Assembly: GCA_025526935.1 (NCBI GenBank)
Contig: JAHLKD010000141.1
Location: forward strand, 26,095 to 90,094
Direction: 5' to 3'
Length of the DNA: 64,000 bases
Source of the DNA: Cladochytrium replicatum
Taxonomy: Eukaryota > Chytridiomycota > Chytridiomycetes > Cladochytriales > Cladochytriaceae
The notes below the pieces were generated by a model that saw only the letters and a program-made list of their open reading frames with translations, was not told the origin of the DNA and did not search any database. Of the stretch, positions 10,427 to 22,270 are shown in pieces. The translations under genes were made by a program, and so were the position numbers. How positions within the stretch are numbered: the stretch's first letter is position 1; each line of letters opens with the position of its first letter.

Positions 10427-12377
10427 ATGCCTGCGAAGTTGTCGTTCGGAACGAATGATGGAGGCATGGAGAAAAGCGCCAAGCGAACATCCTCCACGCC
10501 AAAGGTTCCTCTCATGGCATTTGTCGGAACGTTCCTCCTGGCCGTACTGATCATTGCGACAGTCCCAGTAAGATGATCGAAAGATCAAAGGCACTTTTGA
10601 TCAATTTGCATCATTCAAGACATCGGTCATTGTGTTCACTACTTCTCTGAGTTCGGTCGACACCTTAGCGGATGAAATCATAGGTGTACGTGCAAAAGCT
10701 ATTTCTTTCATGACTATCTTACATTTTGCCAAGGGCGTCGTGCATCAGGCAAACAATGAGCTGCTGCATATTCTCAATGGCATTTCTGCTAGCACACTAC
10801 TTTTTATCAATGCCAAAGCTGTTCGCTCCTTCATTCCCACAAATACTCGAGGTTATGGACGCAACGTCGACTTCAACTACATAGCCATCCAACTTCTCAA
10901 CTCCACTCAGGGGCTCATTTATGTTGGTAAGTGGGTCATCAGAGCCAAATGGTGGATCGCATGACAATTTGAATGAAACAGGGTGTGCACCAGCAAGCAA
11001 CTTGACTGGTGAAGTATCACCCCAGTGGAATCAACCTTTCTTGAATTCGACCATGTATGGTGTTACTACGATGCATTCAGTTACTCCTGGAGTGGTATGG
11101 GTTGATCATCTAACAAACATCTTTCGCTTTTTATCTCTCATAATGGTTTTGTGCAGCAACTTGTAACTGCCAATTATTTCGACTACACCAACCCCACCTT
11201 CATGCGCGCACTTACATTAGATTCCTGTGAGTTTTCTCACGCCATTAAATCTCCTTTCTTACTTTTTTTAGCAACGGGGGATCCAATTGGACCGTTCCTC
11301 AACATAACTATACCTTCCATTGCATTTGTGAAAAGTGCATCGGTGTATTGGATGCTGGAGAGAAAGCAGTACGGACCCTATTGGCTGGCTGAAATTGTAA
11401 ACTCTCAGCCTCGTTTCACGTATGCGGCGACCTCCGCACCGATGAATGTCACAAACATCTTTGGGGAAACGCAGCTGACAGTGCCATACGGATGTGCAGC
11501 AACAATGTTGATGTCGGACGTAACTGCCTTGCTTAGAGGCATTCAACCTACTTCTAATACCAGGATCTACTTAACAAATGGTGAGAATCTACTAATAGCC
11601 ACAAATACGAACATCAGCACCATTACTGTTGACTTCAAACGCTTCAGTAAGTATGAAGTAATCCTCTTCAGCAAATTGTAATATTCCAGTCCCAATCTCA
11701 AATGCAACCGATCCGTACATATCGGAGATAGGAAGTATATTCCAGACACCTGTGGACAACATCCAGGAACACAAGACCCAAGACGGCACCCAGTGGATGT
11801 TGGCCACTCGCGCTCTCAAGCTTGCGCACGAAGGTTCAACGTTCATGCTCACTGTTGCCATTCCGCGAATGGACTTTTTCGAAACAGTCGAGACAAGCAT
11901 TCGCCGTGGAATAGTAATTACAGCTGTCACAAGCGCGCTAGGGCTGCTTTTGGCTCTCGTGGTGGTGGTTCTGATCGTTACCCCCATTAAACGCATGATA
12001 AACAACATGGCCAAGGTAGCATCAAGAAATTCTTAAGTTCCTTTTCGTTTCGTTGATTGAACGCGTTTTCAGGCAACCAAATTTGAGTTCTCAGCGCTCG
12101 AAGAAAGCCTCAAGGTCACCCGTCCAAGCATTTTCAACGAGCTACGGTTGTTACAAGAAACGTTTGCTGTCATGGTCAGGACTTTGTACGTAGAAAATTA
12201 TCGATCTTAAAAGAGGTGGCTAACGAAATATACAGCGCGGAGGCAATCCAACGGAACAAATCACTGGTTGAGAGGCGGTAAGTGAAAAACTTATTGATTA
12301 CATCCTATGTAGTGTGGAAAGTGACTGTTAACTGTAGGACCAGTCAGTCTGTGACTGGGACGGGCAGCTTTGTGTGA
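10427..12377 (+). CDS. Two-pass membrane receptor with Cache-like ectodomain, no output domain (copy A)
   Basis: Exon 1 (10427-10567) gives a short basic cytosolic tail and a first membrane helix, MAFVGTFLLAVLIIATV. Spliced exons then encode a ~350-residue outside domain with many N-glycosylation sites and segments such as WMLERKQYGPYWLAEIVNSQ. This size and position resemble double-Cache sensors. A second helix, VITAVTSALGLLLALVVVV, ends at TPIKRMINNMAK, a HAMP/linker-like juncture. A helical segment follows (FEFSALEESLKVTRPSIFNE, LRLLQETFAVMVRTF). After VERR a last exon adds TSQSVTGTGSFV and a stop. Total is roughly 500-550 aa. Such architectures normally continue into a kinase or nucleotidyl cyclase; none is present here. 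A near-identical gene lies at 19.1-21.0 kb. Exon frames stay open in both copies, which argues against simple decay. Confidence 0.62.
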
Positions 12378-12722
12378 TCTTACCTCAAACTGTTTGGTGG
12401 TGGTAAGCACCAAAGAATTTAAAACAGCAGGTTCAGAAGTATTGCAAAACACATATTGGATAAAGACCACCATCTTTTTGTTCATTCTTATCCCCGTGTC
12501 TTGGATATTTAATGGCAGCTGTGATCGAGGACCCCACTAAAGATGTGTCTTCGCTTCTCCAATGTACACTCACTAATTGATCTTCAATCATGCCCAAAAA
12601 TCACACTTTGACCACAATAGAACTGATGTATGTGACTCGCATCGCTTAAACAATGGGGAGTGTGACATTGTGAACGATGGTATAAAATGAATCATAATGG
12701 AACTCTGACAAGCTTCCACAAA

Positions 12723-13345
12723 TGCCAAGGGTTTGCCTAATGGTAATTGTCAGAACCCTCCTCATTGCTGTGCTGATCATAGCGACAGTCCCTGCAAGAT
12801 GAGATGAGGAGATGACTATAGGGGTTTCAATTTATGGTGTCATTTCTAGACAGATCATTGTGTTTACTACCTCTCTAAGTTCTGTTGACAACTTAGCCAA
12901 AGCGATTGTAGTGGTATATGCACGGGATCTCTTTGTTTCATGAAGTTCTTACATTTTTCCTGACTGATAAGGATGCTGTAGATCTGGCCAACACTGTGCT
13001 GTTGTACATCCTCAACACCATTTCTACCAGCACACTCGGTTTTTCAATACCCAAGCCTTTCTTTCATTCATTTACACTAATACTCGAGGGTACAGCAGCA
13101 AAGTCAACCATAACTATCTTGCCAACCAGTACCTCAACTCCAGCCAGGGACTATTTTATCTTGTTGAGAGATATTTGATGACCCCAACACCAAAGTTCAT
13201 GATACCTTTGTGAAAGCCTGTGTACCTGCGAGCAACTGGGCAGGCAAAGTTTCATTGCAGTGAACCACACGTTCTTGAACTCGACAATGTATGCTGTCGC
13301 AACGATGTACACTATCACTCCTCATGCAGTATGTTTGCCATGCAT
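12723..13345 (+). pseudogene. Decayed paralogue of the Cache-like receptor
   Basis: Pieces parallel the intact receptor: a first membrane helix with LIAVLIIATVP (~12745-12795), QIIVFTTSLSSVDNLAKAI (~12853-12908), a block corresponding to ANTVLLYILNTISTSTLGF (~12990), and HTFLNSTMYAVATMYTITP (~13268). Stops and frame changes separate them and everything from the second half of the ectodomain onward is missing. It follows copy A directly in the same orientation, so an older tandem duplication preceded the segmental duplication. Confidence 0.65.
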
Positions 13346-13439
13346 GATATTTCCACATATCTCATTATTGTATCCAATAGGAAGTTCTGATCACTTGCAT
13401 TTCTGTTTCCTGCTGAATTTCTGTAGACTGCCATTTTTA

Positions 13440-15070
13440 CGGTTTTTTCAACTCCAGACCCCCTTGTAGTAGTCAATTGTTTGAGCATTTGCATTTGCTA
13501 TTTCTAGGGTTCTTTCAACTCCAGACCCCTTGTAGTAGTCCCACCCGAAATTGTTTGAGCAATTGCATTACTATGCTCAGCAGACTTTCTATACATGTGG
13601 GCTGCTTCTTTCATGTATTTGTTTACGCCAATACTCTGATGACACATATATCTAAGTCTATTCTGTTCATTGGCAAAGTTTTGATCTGCTGACTTTTGTG
13701 GTACCAATACACTGCTTTATCAATGTCTCTATCGAGCTCTTTCAGGTACTATACCTGCTGCACAGTTCATGTTTGCTGACTCTTTGAATAATCCTGCTGC
13801 CTCAGTTATGTTTTATACCATATTGATTTTGATAGCCTAATTCAAGATTTCCCCATTGCAGCTCCATCTTGTTAGGCAATTGAGCTGATATTTTTCTTGA
13901 CTCCCCATCCATTATTATAGCAGACCACATGAGAGTACAATGTCCTCAAAAGAAGATGATTTGTACCAATAAACTGCAGCTTTATCCTTGTAATCAGTTC
14001 AAGATAAAATCTTTTGGGACTGTTTAATGTTCTCTCTAAATTGACAGCACTATCCCAATCTATTTTGTGCATCGGCATTTCCCTACTCAACAGGTTTCCA
14101 TTTCAACTCCCAGTCCATATTGGCAGTGTTGTCCCAGAGCCTGCTGGGCAGGTGCGTTGTTCTGCGGTGCTTACTTTCAGTACCAGAACAGTTTGTTGCG
14201 AATGCCTTCACAACTCCACTCCAAGTCTTGTAGGAAACGCCGAGATTTAACTGTCCAAACTTCGAACCTTGAAAAGCCGACTTTGTGTAACAGTGAAAGG
14301 CTTCTTATTCGTCTTTCTAAACTACTCATTCGTGGTGAACAGATGCTGAGCTGATTCTGAGTGTTTCATCAATTCGATTCGCTGCTTTCTGTACCACTGA
14401 GCAGCAAGTTCAAGGTCTTTCTGAATACCGTTTCTGTTCATAACAATCTGCGATGTGCCTCTGCAATGACGCACTGCCATTCAAGCATCTTCCTCGCCTG
14501 AAAGATTATTTGTGGTGGCCTGTATAAGTCCAATGCTAAGGAAGTGCCGAACGAACTGTGGATTGTTTTTCAATGTAGTGCAGGAGATTGTTACTGCATT
14601 CGCTTACTTGAAGTACGGAATTTGTCTGATGGTATTTTCAGCAACATCGCTGTAGTCAAGATACTTATTGAACCAAATCTGGATCCCATCAACCCACGAG
14701 CTTTCGTGTCAACAGGTTTGTCCTCGAGTGAAATGGTAACTGTGTTACATTCGTTTTCAAGGCCATTTTCAATTGCACCATCAAGTTTGCATTGTTTCTT
14801 GTACGAAGTGGAAATGAATGCCACGAAAAGTCCGCTTCGAGTGAGGATGGCTTTGGAGTTTGCGAGCAACTCATACTCCTTGAGCTAGAACTTCCAAATA
14901 ACGTTATTTTGCTTCAAAATGTTATCTCGAATCTTAAGCAACTGTGGCATGAGAATGAGAAGTGCGATCAAACGCTGTGGTTTTTGTTACTTACCTTTCC
15001 TGGTCGTCCCACACATAGCTCAACAAATCTGTTTCGTTCCACTGTCAGTCTGTGTTGACGAGATGCAACT
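13440..15070 (-). pseudogene. TIR-Sel1 pseudogene
   Basis: Read on the minus strand from ~15020, LSYVWDDQER is followed by a gtaagt donor and a ccacag acceptor, then LLKIRDNILKQNNVIWKF, a stop, LKEYELLANSKAI, and GLFVAFISTSYKKQCKLD. This is a TIR domain, and its intron sits at the same codon position as in the intact gene at 1.5-3.4 kb. Downstream are eroded Sel1 repeats: RNGIQKDLELAAQWYRK (~14430-14380), CYNNGWGVKKN (~13900), HMYRKSAEHSNAIAQ (~13600-13560) and NANAQTI (~13490). In-frame stops and shifts interrupt both parts. If aligned without gaps, the position of the putative catalytic Glu is Ala. It lies between the two receptor segments. Confidence 0.72.
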
Positions 15071-15629
15071 GCTACTCACTTTGAACTCAATCTGTGGCTG
15101 AGTTGGTATTTGATTTTGGAGGCGTATCACTGGTATCGACTATGGCAGAGTCAGCAAGATTATGACTCCCACAGCCATTCTGAAACGGTAAGAGTTCTAT
15201 GATTAAAGTTTTCGCGTTGGTCACGAACGAAGCCACACATGTTGGGTTTTAGCTCAGTGAAATACTGCTGAAATAGTTGAGAATTAAACCTCAACCCCTT
15301 TCAACTTACTCGATACTCCGTCGCTGCTACCTCCGTCAAATATTAGTATTCTCCACACTTTTTTAAGTAACTCTATCCATCGGTGGCAGTGATTCCCAGT
15401 CACGTGTTTTCTACCTCCCTTCTCCTTTCGTTGCCGGCGAACTCCGAAAGCGGCGATTCTACGTATGTGGGGGGATGGACGGAATGAGGGCGTGGTGCAT
15501 AGTTTTTGGTCAATGTTTTTTATCGGAAATGGGCTGCCCTGGTGTCAGATGCGGAACTTTACTTTTTGACCTGATCGTCAGACCTAACAATGTGTCGTCA
15601 TTTTTTGGTTTGTCTGTAGCTAGATCAAC

Positions 15630-16802
15630 ATGTTTTCGACTGCTGCATCCGCAAAAGCGGTGTCCTTCCTTGCGGGGTAATTTGTTTTCCCACTTCTCGT
15701 CGTTCGTTTTTGGTGACCTTCGGAATTACAGACCGCTCAGCACACAGACTGCTGGGATGGCAACGTTGAAGGAAATTCAGATTCGTCGCCGTTCCGTGCA
15801 GAACATTGGAAAAATCACGAAATCCATGAAGATGATTGCGTCGACCAAAGTGCCGAAGGCTCAGAAAATCATGGAGAGCGCTCGTGTGTACGGTGCTGCC
15901 TCGAACGGTGGGGAGGAAAATCTGGGATATAATCAGTGCGAAGTCTGACGATTTTACGATAAAGGATTGTTCCAACACGCCCAGACGGATTTTGCTGACT
16001 CGAAGAAGCCTCTCGTCATTGCCATTTCATCCGACCGCGGTCTTTGCGGTGGTATCCACAGCAGCGTCAGCAAGGCCATGAAGGCTGACCTCCGTAAGAA
16101 CCCCGAATCCACTGTTGTCGTGTTGGGCCAGAAAGTCAAGATTCAGCTTTCTCGCGAGTACCGCGACAACATCGCGCTCCACTTTGAGCAGGTTGCGAAG
16201 ACCATTCCGACATGGGACGAAACTGCCGCGATTGCAGACATTATCTTGGAAAAGGCAAAGGAGGAGGGTGTGGACTCGGCAAAGATCTTCTACAACAAGT
16301 TTAAAACCATCATTGCCTTCGAGACCACCTCTATCCCCACATTCACTCTCGAGGCTTTGGAGGCTTCGCGTATGTATTGGTTTTGAGTGCAACATTATTC
16401 TCTGAAAGCTAATATTCGCTCCATTTATTAAGCCAAGCTTTCCACCTACGAGTACGATGACGGTGTTTTGGCCAACTTTGCCCAGTTTGCCTTCGCCAAC
16501 ACCCTTTACTGGGCTGTCGCTGAGGGTAATGCTTCCGAAATGGCTGCTAAGCGCACGGCAATGGAGAACGCAACAAAGAACGCTGGTGCGTACCAAATCT
16601 GTTGTTGGCTTGGTGCTCCCCATTCATAAAGTCTCTTTTAAGGTGAGGTTATTGCTAAGTTGACTTTGACTTTCAACCGCACTCGTCAGGCTGCAATCAC
16701 AAACGAGTTGGTATGTCGCACCACGGTGAATGCTTAAAGTTTGCTGTGTTGACACTTCCTTTTTCGCAGATCGACATTATTGTAGGTGCCTCTGCAATGT
16801 AA
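15630..16802 (+). CDS. ATP3: ATP synthase F1 subunit gamma
   Basis: Central rotor shaft of mitochondrial ATP synthase. The start MFSTAASAKAVSFLA is a short basic/Ala leader suited to mitochondrial import. After a first intron the mature part begins MATLKEIQIRRRSVQNIGKI and TKSMKMIASTK, the universal N-terminal helix of F1-gamma. Next come ISSDRGLCGGIHSSV (the conserved GLCG box), a nucleotide-fold region, and the C-terminal helix ENATKNAGEV...TFNRTRQAAITNELIDI ending IVGASAM. Introns follow GAASN, LEAS, NAG and NEL; all joins keep frame. Length (~300 aa) is normal. It is an intact housekeeping gene embedded between relics and duplicated segments. Confidence 0.95.
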
Positions 16803-16877
16803 ACTGTGCAATTTTCTCCACAATACACTACATACAGTGATTAACCATGTTTTATGTCATTTTCTTAAAACTAACGG

Positions 16878-18230
16878 ATGAAAAATATGTTCTCCGCAAT
16901 TTTCTCCTCCAAGATGATCTCATCGTATGGTTCCGCAAAGGGGTGTCTGCATGATAACCAAGCTCTAGCCGCTACAATCGCTTCGAATCCCGCCCACATC
17001 CTCCCCGTCTTCTGCTTCGACCCGCGGTATGTCTACTCTGCTCAACCTCTGGATTTCCTCTCACAGTCCATGTCCTACCTTCAATATTCGCTTCAATCTC
17101 TCAGATCCTGGCTAATCGTTCTGCGTGGAGACCCGTTAAGGTCCTCCCCGAAATCGTACGGAAGTGGAAATGCACAGAACTGTGCTTTGAATCGGACACA
17201 GAGCCTCACGGGCGGATCCGCGGTGCACAAGTCACGGAGGTATTGGGACGGCTTGGAGTACGTATCAGGAAGTCACACTCTGCACCTTCCCGACGACGCG
17301 ATCCACGCGTACGGCGGGAAAGAGCCGATATAGTGACAGGGATTCCAAAAGGTTCTTTGGATTGTGCGATCCGTGAATGGGGACGCTAACGTTTTGATTT
17401 GATACAGGCAATATCGTCTCTGCAGTCGCAGGAACCTGTTCTACTGACTCCATCGACACTTCCCGCGCCCCATCTCACCTCACGCTTTCTAAGACGGCGA
17501 TCCACGCACGTGCGGTGCCCGTTCCCCCGCTGGTCGGCAACGATCCGATCATTGCGAGTCCGGAAAGAAGATCGGACTAATTTACACGCCTTGCCGGTCG
17601 GAACGGCAACTTTGCCGTACTAACTTTGGAGGAGTTGGGACTCCCCGTGCCGGACTCTGGTGGGTTCTCGTACAAGGGCGGAGAGCCCGAGGCATTAAAA
17701 ACTATAGAGTCGTATTGTCGGGACAAGAAGAAGTAACAAAGGTTTCGATATGAACATTTCTAGAGTGCTTCTGGCTCAATTATTATCCTAGTTTTACAAA
17801 CCGAAGAGTTCACCAGCGTCTTTCGTCCTGCAGCACACCACAGCTCTCGGGCCACATCTGAAGGGATGTGGTTCCGAAAAGATTATCGCTGGATATTAGA
17901 TGCTGACGAGTCATTCGTTTGGTACTCTCCCTCCGGATTGGTCTATCACAAAATCATGGAGGTGTACAGGGATCAGAAATCACAATTTGAACCGCCGAGT
18001 TTCGTTGCTTGGGCAAACATTGTGGCGTGAGTTCTACACTACACAGTTGCGAGCGTTACGCCTTACAGCAAGATGGAGGTAAACATATGAACTTCTAGCT
18101 AAGTTAGATACTAAAAATCGGCTTATTCTGGAAGGGAAATCCAGTTTGCTTGCAGGTACGCCAGTTGATCAATCCAAGTCCTTGGCGATTCGATATCACA
18201 GGTGACATTTAATAGGCTGATTGGTGGTGC
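16878..18230 (+). pseudogene. Cryptochrome/(6-4)-photolyase-like pseudogene (copy B)
   Basis: The gene can be followed almost end to end but is broken. Segments in order: CLHDNQALAATIA and HILPVFCFDPRY (start of the antenna-binding domain); SLQSLRSWLIVLRGDP; after a frame change, VLPEIVRKWKCTELCFESDT and LGRLGVRIRKSH; TLEELGLPVPDSGGFSYKGG and EALKTIESYCRDKK (~17620-17735); FYKPKSSPASFVLQHTTAL (~17791); and VSLLGQTLWREFYTT (~18000, the FAD-binding region). Animal-type cryptochromes and (6-4) photolyases share this TALSPYLK...LLGQLLWREF order. Stops and shifts occur within exons, and nothing beyond ~18230 resembles the C-terminal FAD domain. Its 3' two-thirds is copied at 9.07-9.6 kb. Confidence 0.78.
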
Positions 18231-18394
18231 GAGAACGACCCTGAGAAGTCACGAAATCCCGAGGCAGCTGAACGTCTGAAGGCGTAGACGGAAGGCCGAA
18301 CTGGTAGGTGCTCAACAGCACCCAGCCTTGTAACGCTCTGACTCGGAAGTCTTTCTCATGGATCGACGAAATAATGGCGCAACTTAAAGGAGGG

Positions 18395-18614
18395 TGGATT
18401 CACCATCTTGCGCGACAATATGTTGGTACTTTAACTGTTTATTGGCAATGTTTGCTGTGATCTGATTTATCCTGCTCTGCAGCGTATTTCCTGATGTGAG
18501 CAGATTCTTATTGAGTCTGTCGCGCAAGTAGGTGATTTCACGTTTGTTTACCGTTCGTACCATTGAAAGACTATAACTAAAAGTTGATTTATCACATTCA
18601 AACATAATGGCCAT
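18395..18614 (-). other. Short ORF shared by both duplicated segments (copy B)
   Basis: Counterpart of the ORF at 9645-9829, with the same start MAIMFECDKSTF and the same frame for about 60 residues before the copies diverge. Function unknown. Confidence 0.25.
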
Positions 18615-19079
18615 TCCATAACTCCTTTTGACTCATTGGTGACTTTGGCAAATGCGACATACCCGTGGACAGCTATGTTGTTGTTGTAAGCTCCCAGGAT
18701 TGTTCAAATAGTTTGTTTGGCAGCAAATATAATTGTATGCGAAGAACTTACCATAAAGAACAATTTAATACGTTCAACAATGATAATAGGATTTACTGGC
18801 CGCGATCATATGTTAATGTGTCACCATTCCGGCGGTTAAATTCCGTTGAAGCCGAACAAATGTCGAACGAACCATGTTCAAAGTTCAAGGAGTCCATGTG
18901 AAATTGAGCTCACAATCGCTTCCCAATAGACTAGGAATGCTTGGTGAGCCATCGCGGATAAGCCATGGCTATATGGCGATGGATATCAAGGTGTGGGTCT
19001 CCAATCAATTTTGGATCTTTTTGTTTTGTTTGGAGTGATCAATATCAAACCACAAGTAACACAAAACAAGTAACTGAAG

Positions 19080-21036
19080 ATGTCTGCGAAGTTGTCGTTT
19101 GGAATAGATGGAGGCATGGAGAAAAGCGCCAAGCGAACATCCTCCACGCCAAAGGTTCCTCTCATGGCATTTGTCGGAACGTTCCTCCTGGCCGTACTGA
19201 TCATTGCGACAGTCCCAGTAAGATGATCGAAAGATCAAAGGCACTTTTGATCAATTTGCATCATTTCAAGACATCGGTCATTGTGTTCACTACTTCTCTG
19301 AGTTCGGTCGACACCTTAGCGGATGAAATCATAGGTGTACGTGCAAAAGCTATTTCTTTCATGACGATCTTACATTTTGGATGACTGCCCAGGGCGTCGT
19401 GCGTCAGGCAAACAATGAGCTGCTGCATATTCTCAATGGCATTTCTGCAACCACACTACTTTTTATCAATGCCAAAGCTGTTCGCTCCTTCATTCCCACA
19501 AATACTCGAGGGTATGGTCGCAACGTCGACTACAATTACCTAGCCATCCAGCTCCTAAACTCCACCCAGGGGCTCATTTATATTGGTATGTCAGTCATCA
19601 GAGCTAAATGCTGAATTGCATGACAATTTGAATGAAACAGCGTGTGTACCAGCAAGCAACTTAACTGGTGAAGTATCACCCCAGTGGAATCAACCTTTCT
19701 TGAATTCGACCATGTATAGTGTTACTACGATGTATTCAGTTACTCCTGGAGTGGTATGGGTTGATCATCTAACAAACAGCTTTCGCTTTTTATCTCTCAT
19801 AATGGCTTTGTGTAGCAAGTTGTAACTGCCAATTATTTCGACTACACCAGTCCGAACTTCGTGCGCGTACTTCCATTAGATTCCTGTGAGTTTTCTCATG
19901 CCATTAAATCTCCTTTCTTACTTTTTTTTAGCAACGGGGGATCCAATTGGACTATTCCTCAACATAACTATACCTTCCATGGTACTCGTGAACAGTGCAT
20001 CGCTATTTTGGATGCTGGAGAGAAAGCAGTACGGACCCTATTGGCTGGCTGAAATTGTAAACTCTCAGCCTCGTTTCACGTATGCGGCGACCTCCGCACC
20101 AATGAATGTCACAAACATCTTTGGGGAAACGCAGCTGACAGTGCCATACGGATGTGCAGCAACAATGTTGATGTCGGACGTAACTGGCTTGCTTAGAGGC
20201 ATTCAACCTACTTCTAATACCAGGATCTACTTAACAAATGGTGAGAATCTACTAATAGCCACAAATACGAACATCAGCACCATTACTGCTGACTTCAAAC
20301 GCTTCAGTAAGTATGAAGTGCCTCCTCTTTAGCAAATTGTGATATTCCAGTCCCAATCTCAAATGCAACCGATCCGTACATATCGGAGATAGGAAGTATA
20401 TTCCAAACACCTTCGGACAACATCCTGATACACAAGACCCAAGACGGCACCCAGTGGATGTTGGCCACTCGCGCTCTCAAGCTTGCGCACGAAGGTTCAA
20501 CGTTCATGCTCACTGTTGCCATTCCGCGAATGGACTTTTTCGAAAAAGTTGAGACAAGCATTCGCCGTGGAATAGTAATTACAGCTGTCACAAGCGCGCT
20601 AGGGCTGCTTTTGGCTCTCGTGGTGGTGGTTCTGATCGTTACCCCCATTAAACGCATGATAAACAACATGGCCAAAGTAACCTCAGAAATTATTACCTTC
20701 CTTTTCGTTTCGTTGATTGAGCTCGTTTTCAGGCAACCAAATTTGAGTTCTCAGCGCTCGAAGAAAGCCTCAAGGTCACACGTCCAAGCATTTTCAACGA
20801 GCTACGGTTGTTACAAGAAACGTTTGCTATCATGGTCAGGACTTTGTACGTAGAAAATTATCGGTTTTAAAAGAGTGGCTAACCAAATATACAGCGCGGA
20901 GGCAATCCAACGGAACAAATCACTGGTCGAGAGGAGGCAAGTGAAAATCATAATTTGTACGTCCTATGTAGTCTGAAAAGTGACTGTTAACGTTAGGACC
21001 AGTCAGTCTGTGACTGGGACGGGCAGCTTTTTCTGA
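19080..21036 (+). CDS. Two-pass membrane receptor with Cache-like ectodomain, no output domain (copy B)
   Basis: Same exon layout and almost the same protein as the gene at 10.4-12.4 kb. Here the start is MSAKLSFGIDGGMEK, with the identical first helix MAFVGTFLLAVLIIATV, the ectodomain block WMLERKQYGPYWLAEIVNSQ, the second helix and the TPIKRMINNMAK linker, ending TGTGSFF and TGA at 21034-21036. Differences cluster in introns and at scattered codons (for example FLETV/FFEKV in the membrane-proximal region and TPVDN/TPSDN), and no frame is broken. Conservation of every exon in both copies suggests that the truncated, output-less protein is still made. The ligand is unknown. It probably lies in the plasma membrane. 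Confidence 0.62.
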
Positions 21037-21369
21037 TCTTACCTCCAACTGTTTGGGGGTAAGCACCTAAGAATTTAAAATAGCAGGTTCAGAAATATTT
21101 GCAGAACATGTCTTGGATAATGAACACCAATTTTACATGTTCATCCTATCCCAGTGCCTGGGACATTCGCATGATCGAGGACACTGCTGTCACTGACGAG
21201 GTTTCTTCGCTTCTCCACCACGTGCATTCACTAATTGATCTTAAATCATGCACCAAAATAACACTTTGACCACAATAGAACTGCTGTATGTGACTCGCAT
21301 CGCTTCCTAAATGGGGGTGCGAAATTGTGAACGATGGTAATAGAATGGAACTCCGAGAAGCTTCCACGA

Positions 21370-22270
21370 TGCCATTGGTGTCAACGGAACTTAGAGAGGT
21401 AGTGAAAACAATGATCTGTCCAGAAATGACACCATCAAATTGAAACCCCCCTTTTGATTCAATAAACATCTCCTCTTACAGGGACTGTCGCTATGATCAG
21501 CACTGCAAGGAGGAGGGTTCCGACAAATACCATTAGGCAAACCTTAGCCGAAGCAACCGTAGTGATAAATGCAAGGGTTCTCTTTGTTTCATAAAGTTCT
21601 TACAATTTTCCTGACTGATAAGGACGCTGTAGATATGGCCAACACTGAGCTGTTGCACATCCTCAACGGCATTTCTACCAGCACACTCGGCTTTTAAATA
21701 CCCAAGCCTTTCTTTCATTCATTCACACTAATACTCGAGGGCACGGTAGCAAAGTCGACCATAACTATCTTGCCGAACAGTACCTCAACTCCAGCCAGGG
21801 ACTATTTTAACTTGTTGGGAGATATTTGATGACCCCAACGCTGAAGTTCATGATAATTTGGTGAAAGCCTGTGTACCTGCGAGCAACTTGAAGGGCGAAG
21901 TCACCACAGTGAACCAACCACTCTTGAACTCGACAATGAATACCGCTTCACGATTTATAATTTCACTCCTAGTGCAGTATGTTTGCGATGCTCGATTTCC
22001 TAATATCTCATTATTGTACCAAATTTGCAGTTGAACGCTGAAAGAAAGCTTGAAGCTCACACGTCTGAGCATTCTCAACCTGCAAGAAACTTTTGCTGTC
22101 ATGGTCAGGACTTTGTTAGTAACGAATTTCTTCACTAGGGCTTGAGATATGAGCTAATTGTGGTCTCGATACAGTAGGCGGCGATCCCGCGGAACAAATC
22201 TTCGTAATCTTAACGACAAGGCAGTCGACGAGCAGCTATGCTTGATCGGGGCTTTGATAGCTTCTTAAAT
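21370..22270 (+). pseudogene. Decayed receptor paralogue with an internal inversion
   Basis: Counterpart of the relic at 12.7 kb. The 5' portion (about 21370-21540) is inverted: on the minus strand it reads LLLAVLIIATVP, a splice-like gap, then QIIVFTTSLSSVDT. From ~21541 the plus strand resumes with LAEATV and the later blocks (ANTELLHILNGISTSTLGF, QPLLNSTMNTAS). A short 3' remnant near 22040-22210 matches the cytosolic helix (LKLTRLSILN...LQETFAVMVRTL) and the following exon. Stops are frequent; it is non-coding. Confidence 0.6.

Noticed and set aside
16027-16623. 198-aa minus-strand open frame over ATP3
   Set aside because: Lies antisense to confirmed ATP3 exons and runs through its intron without its own features.
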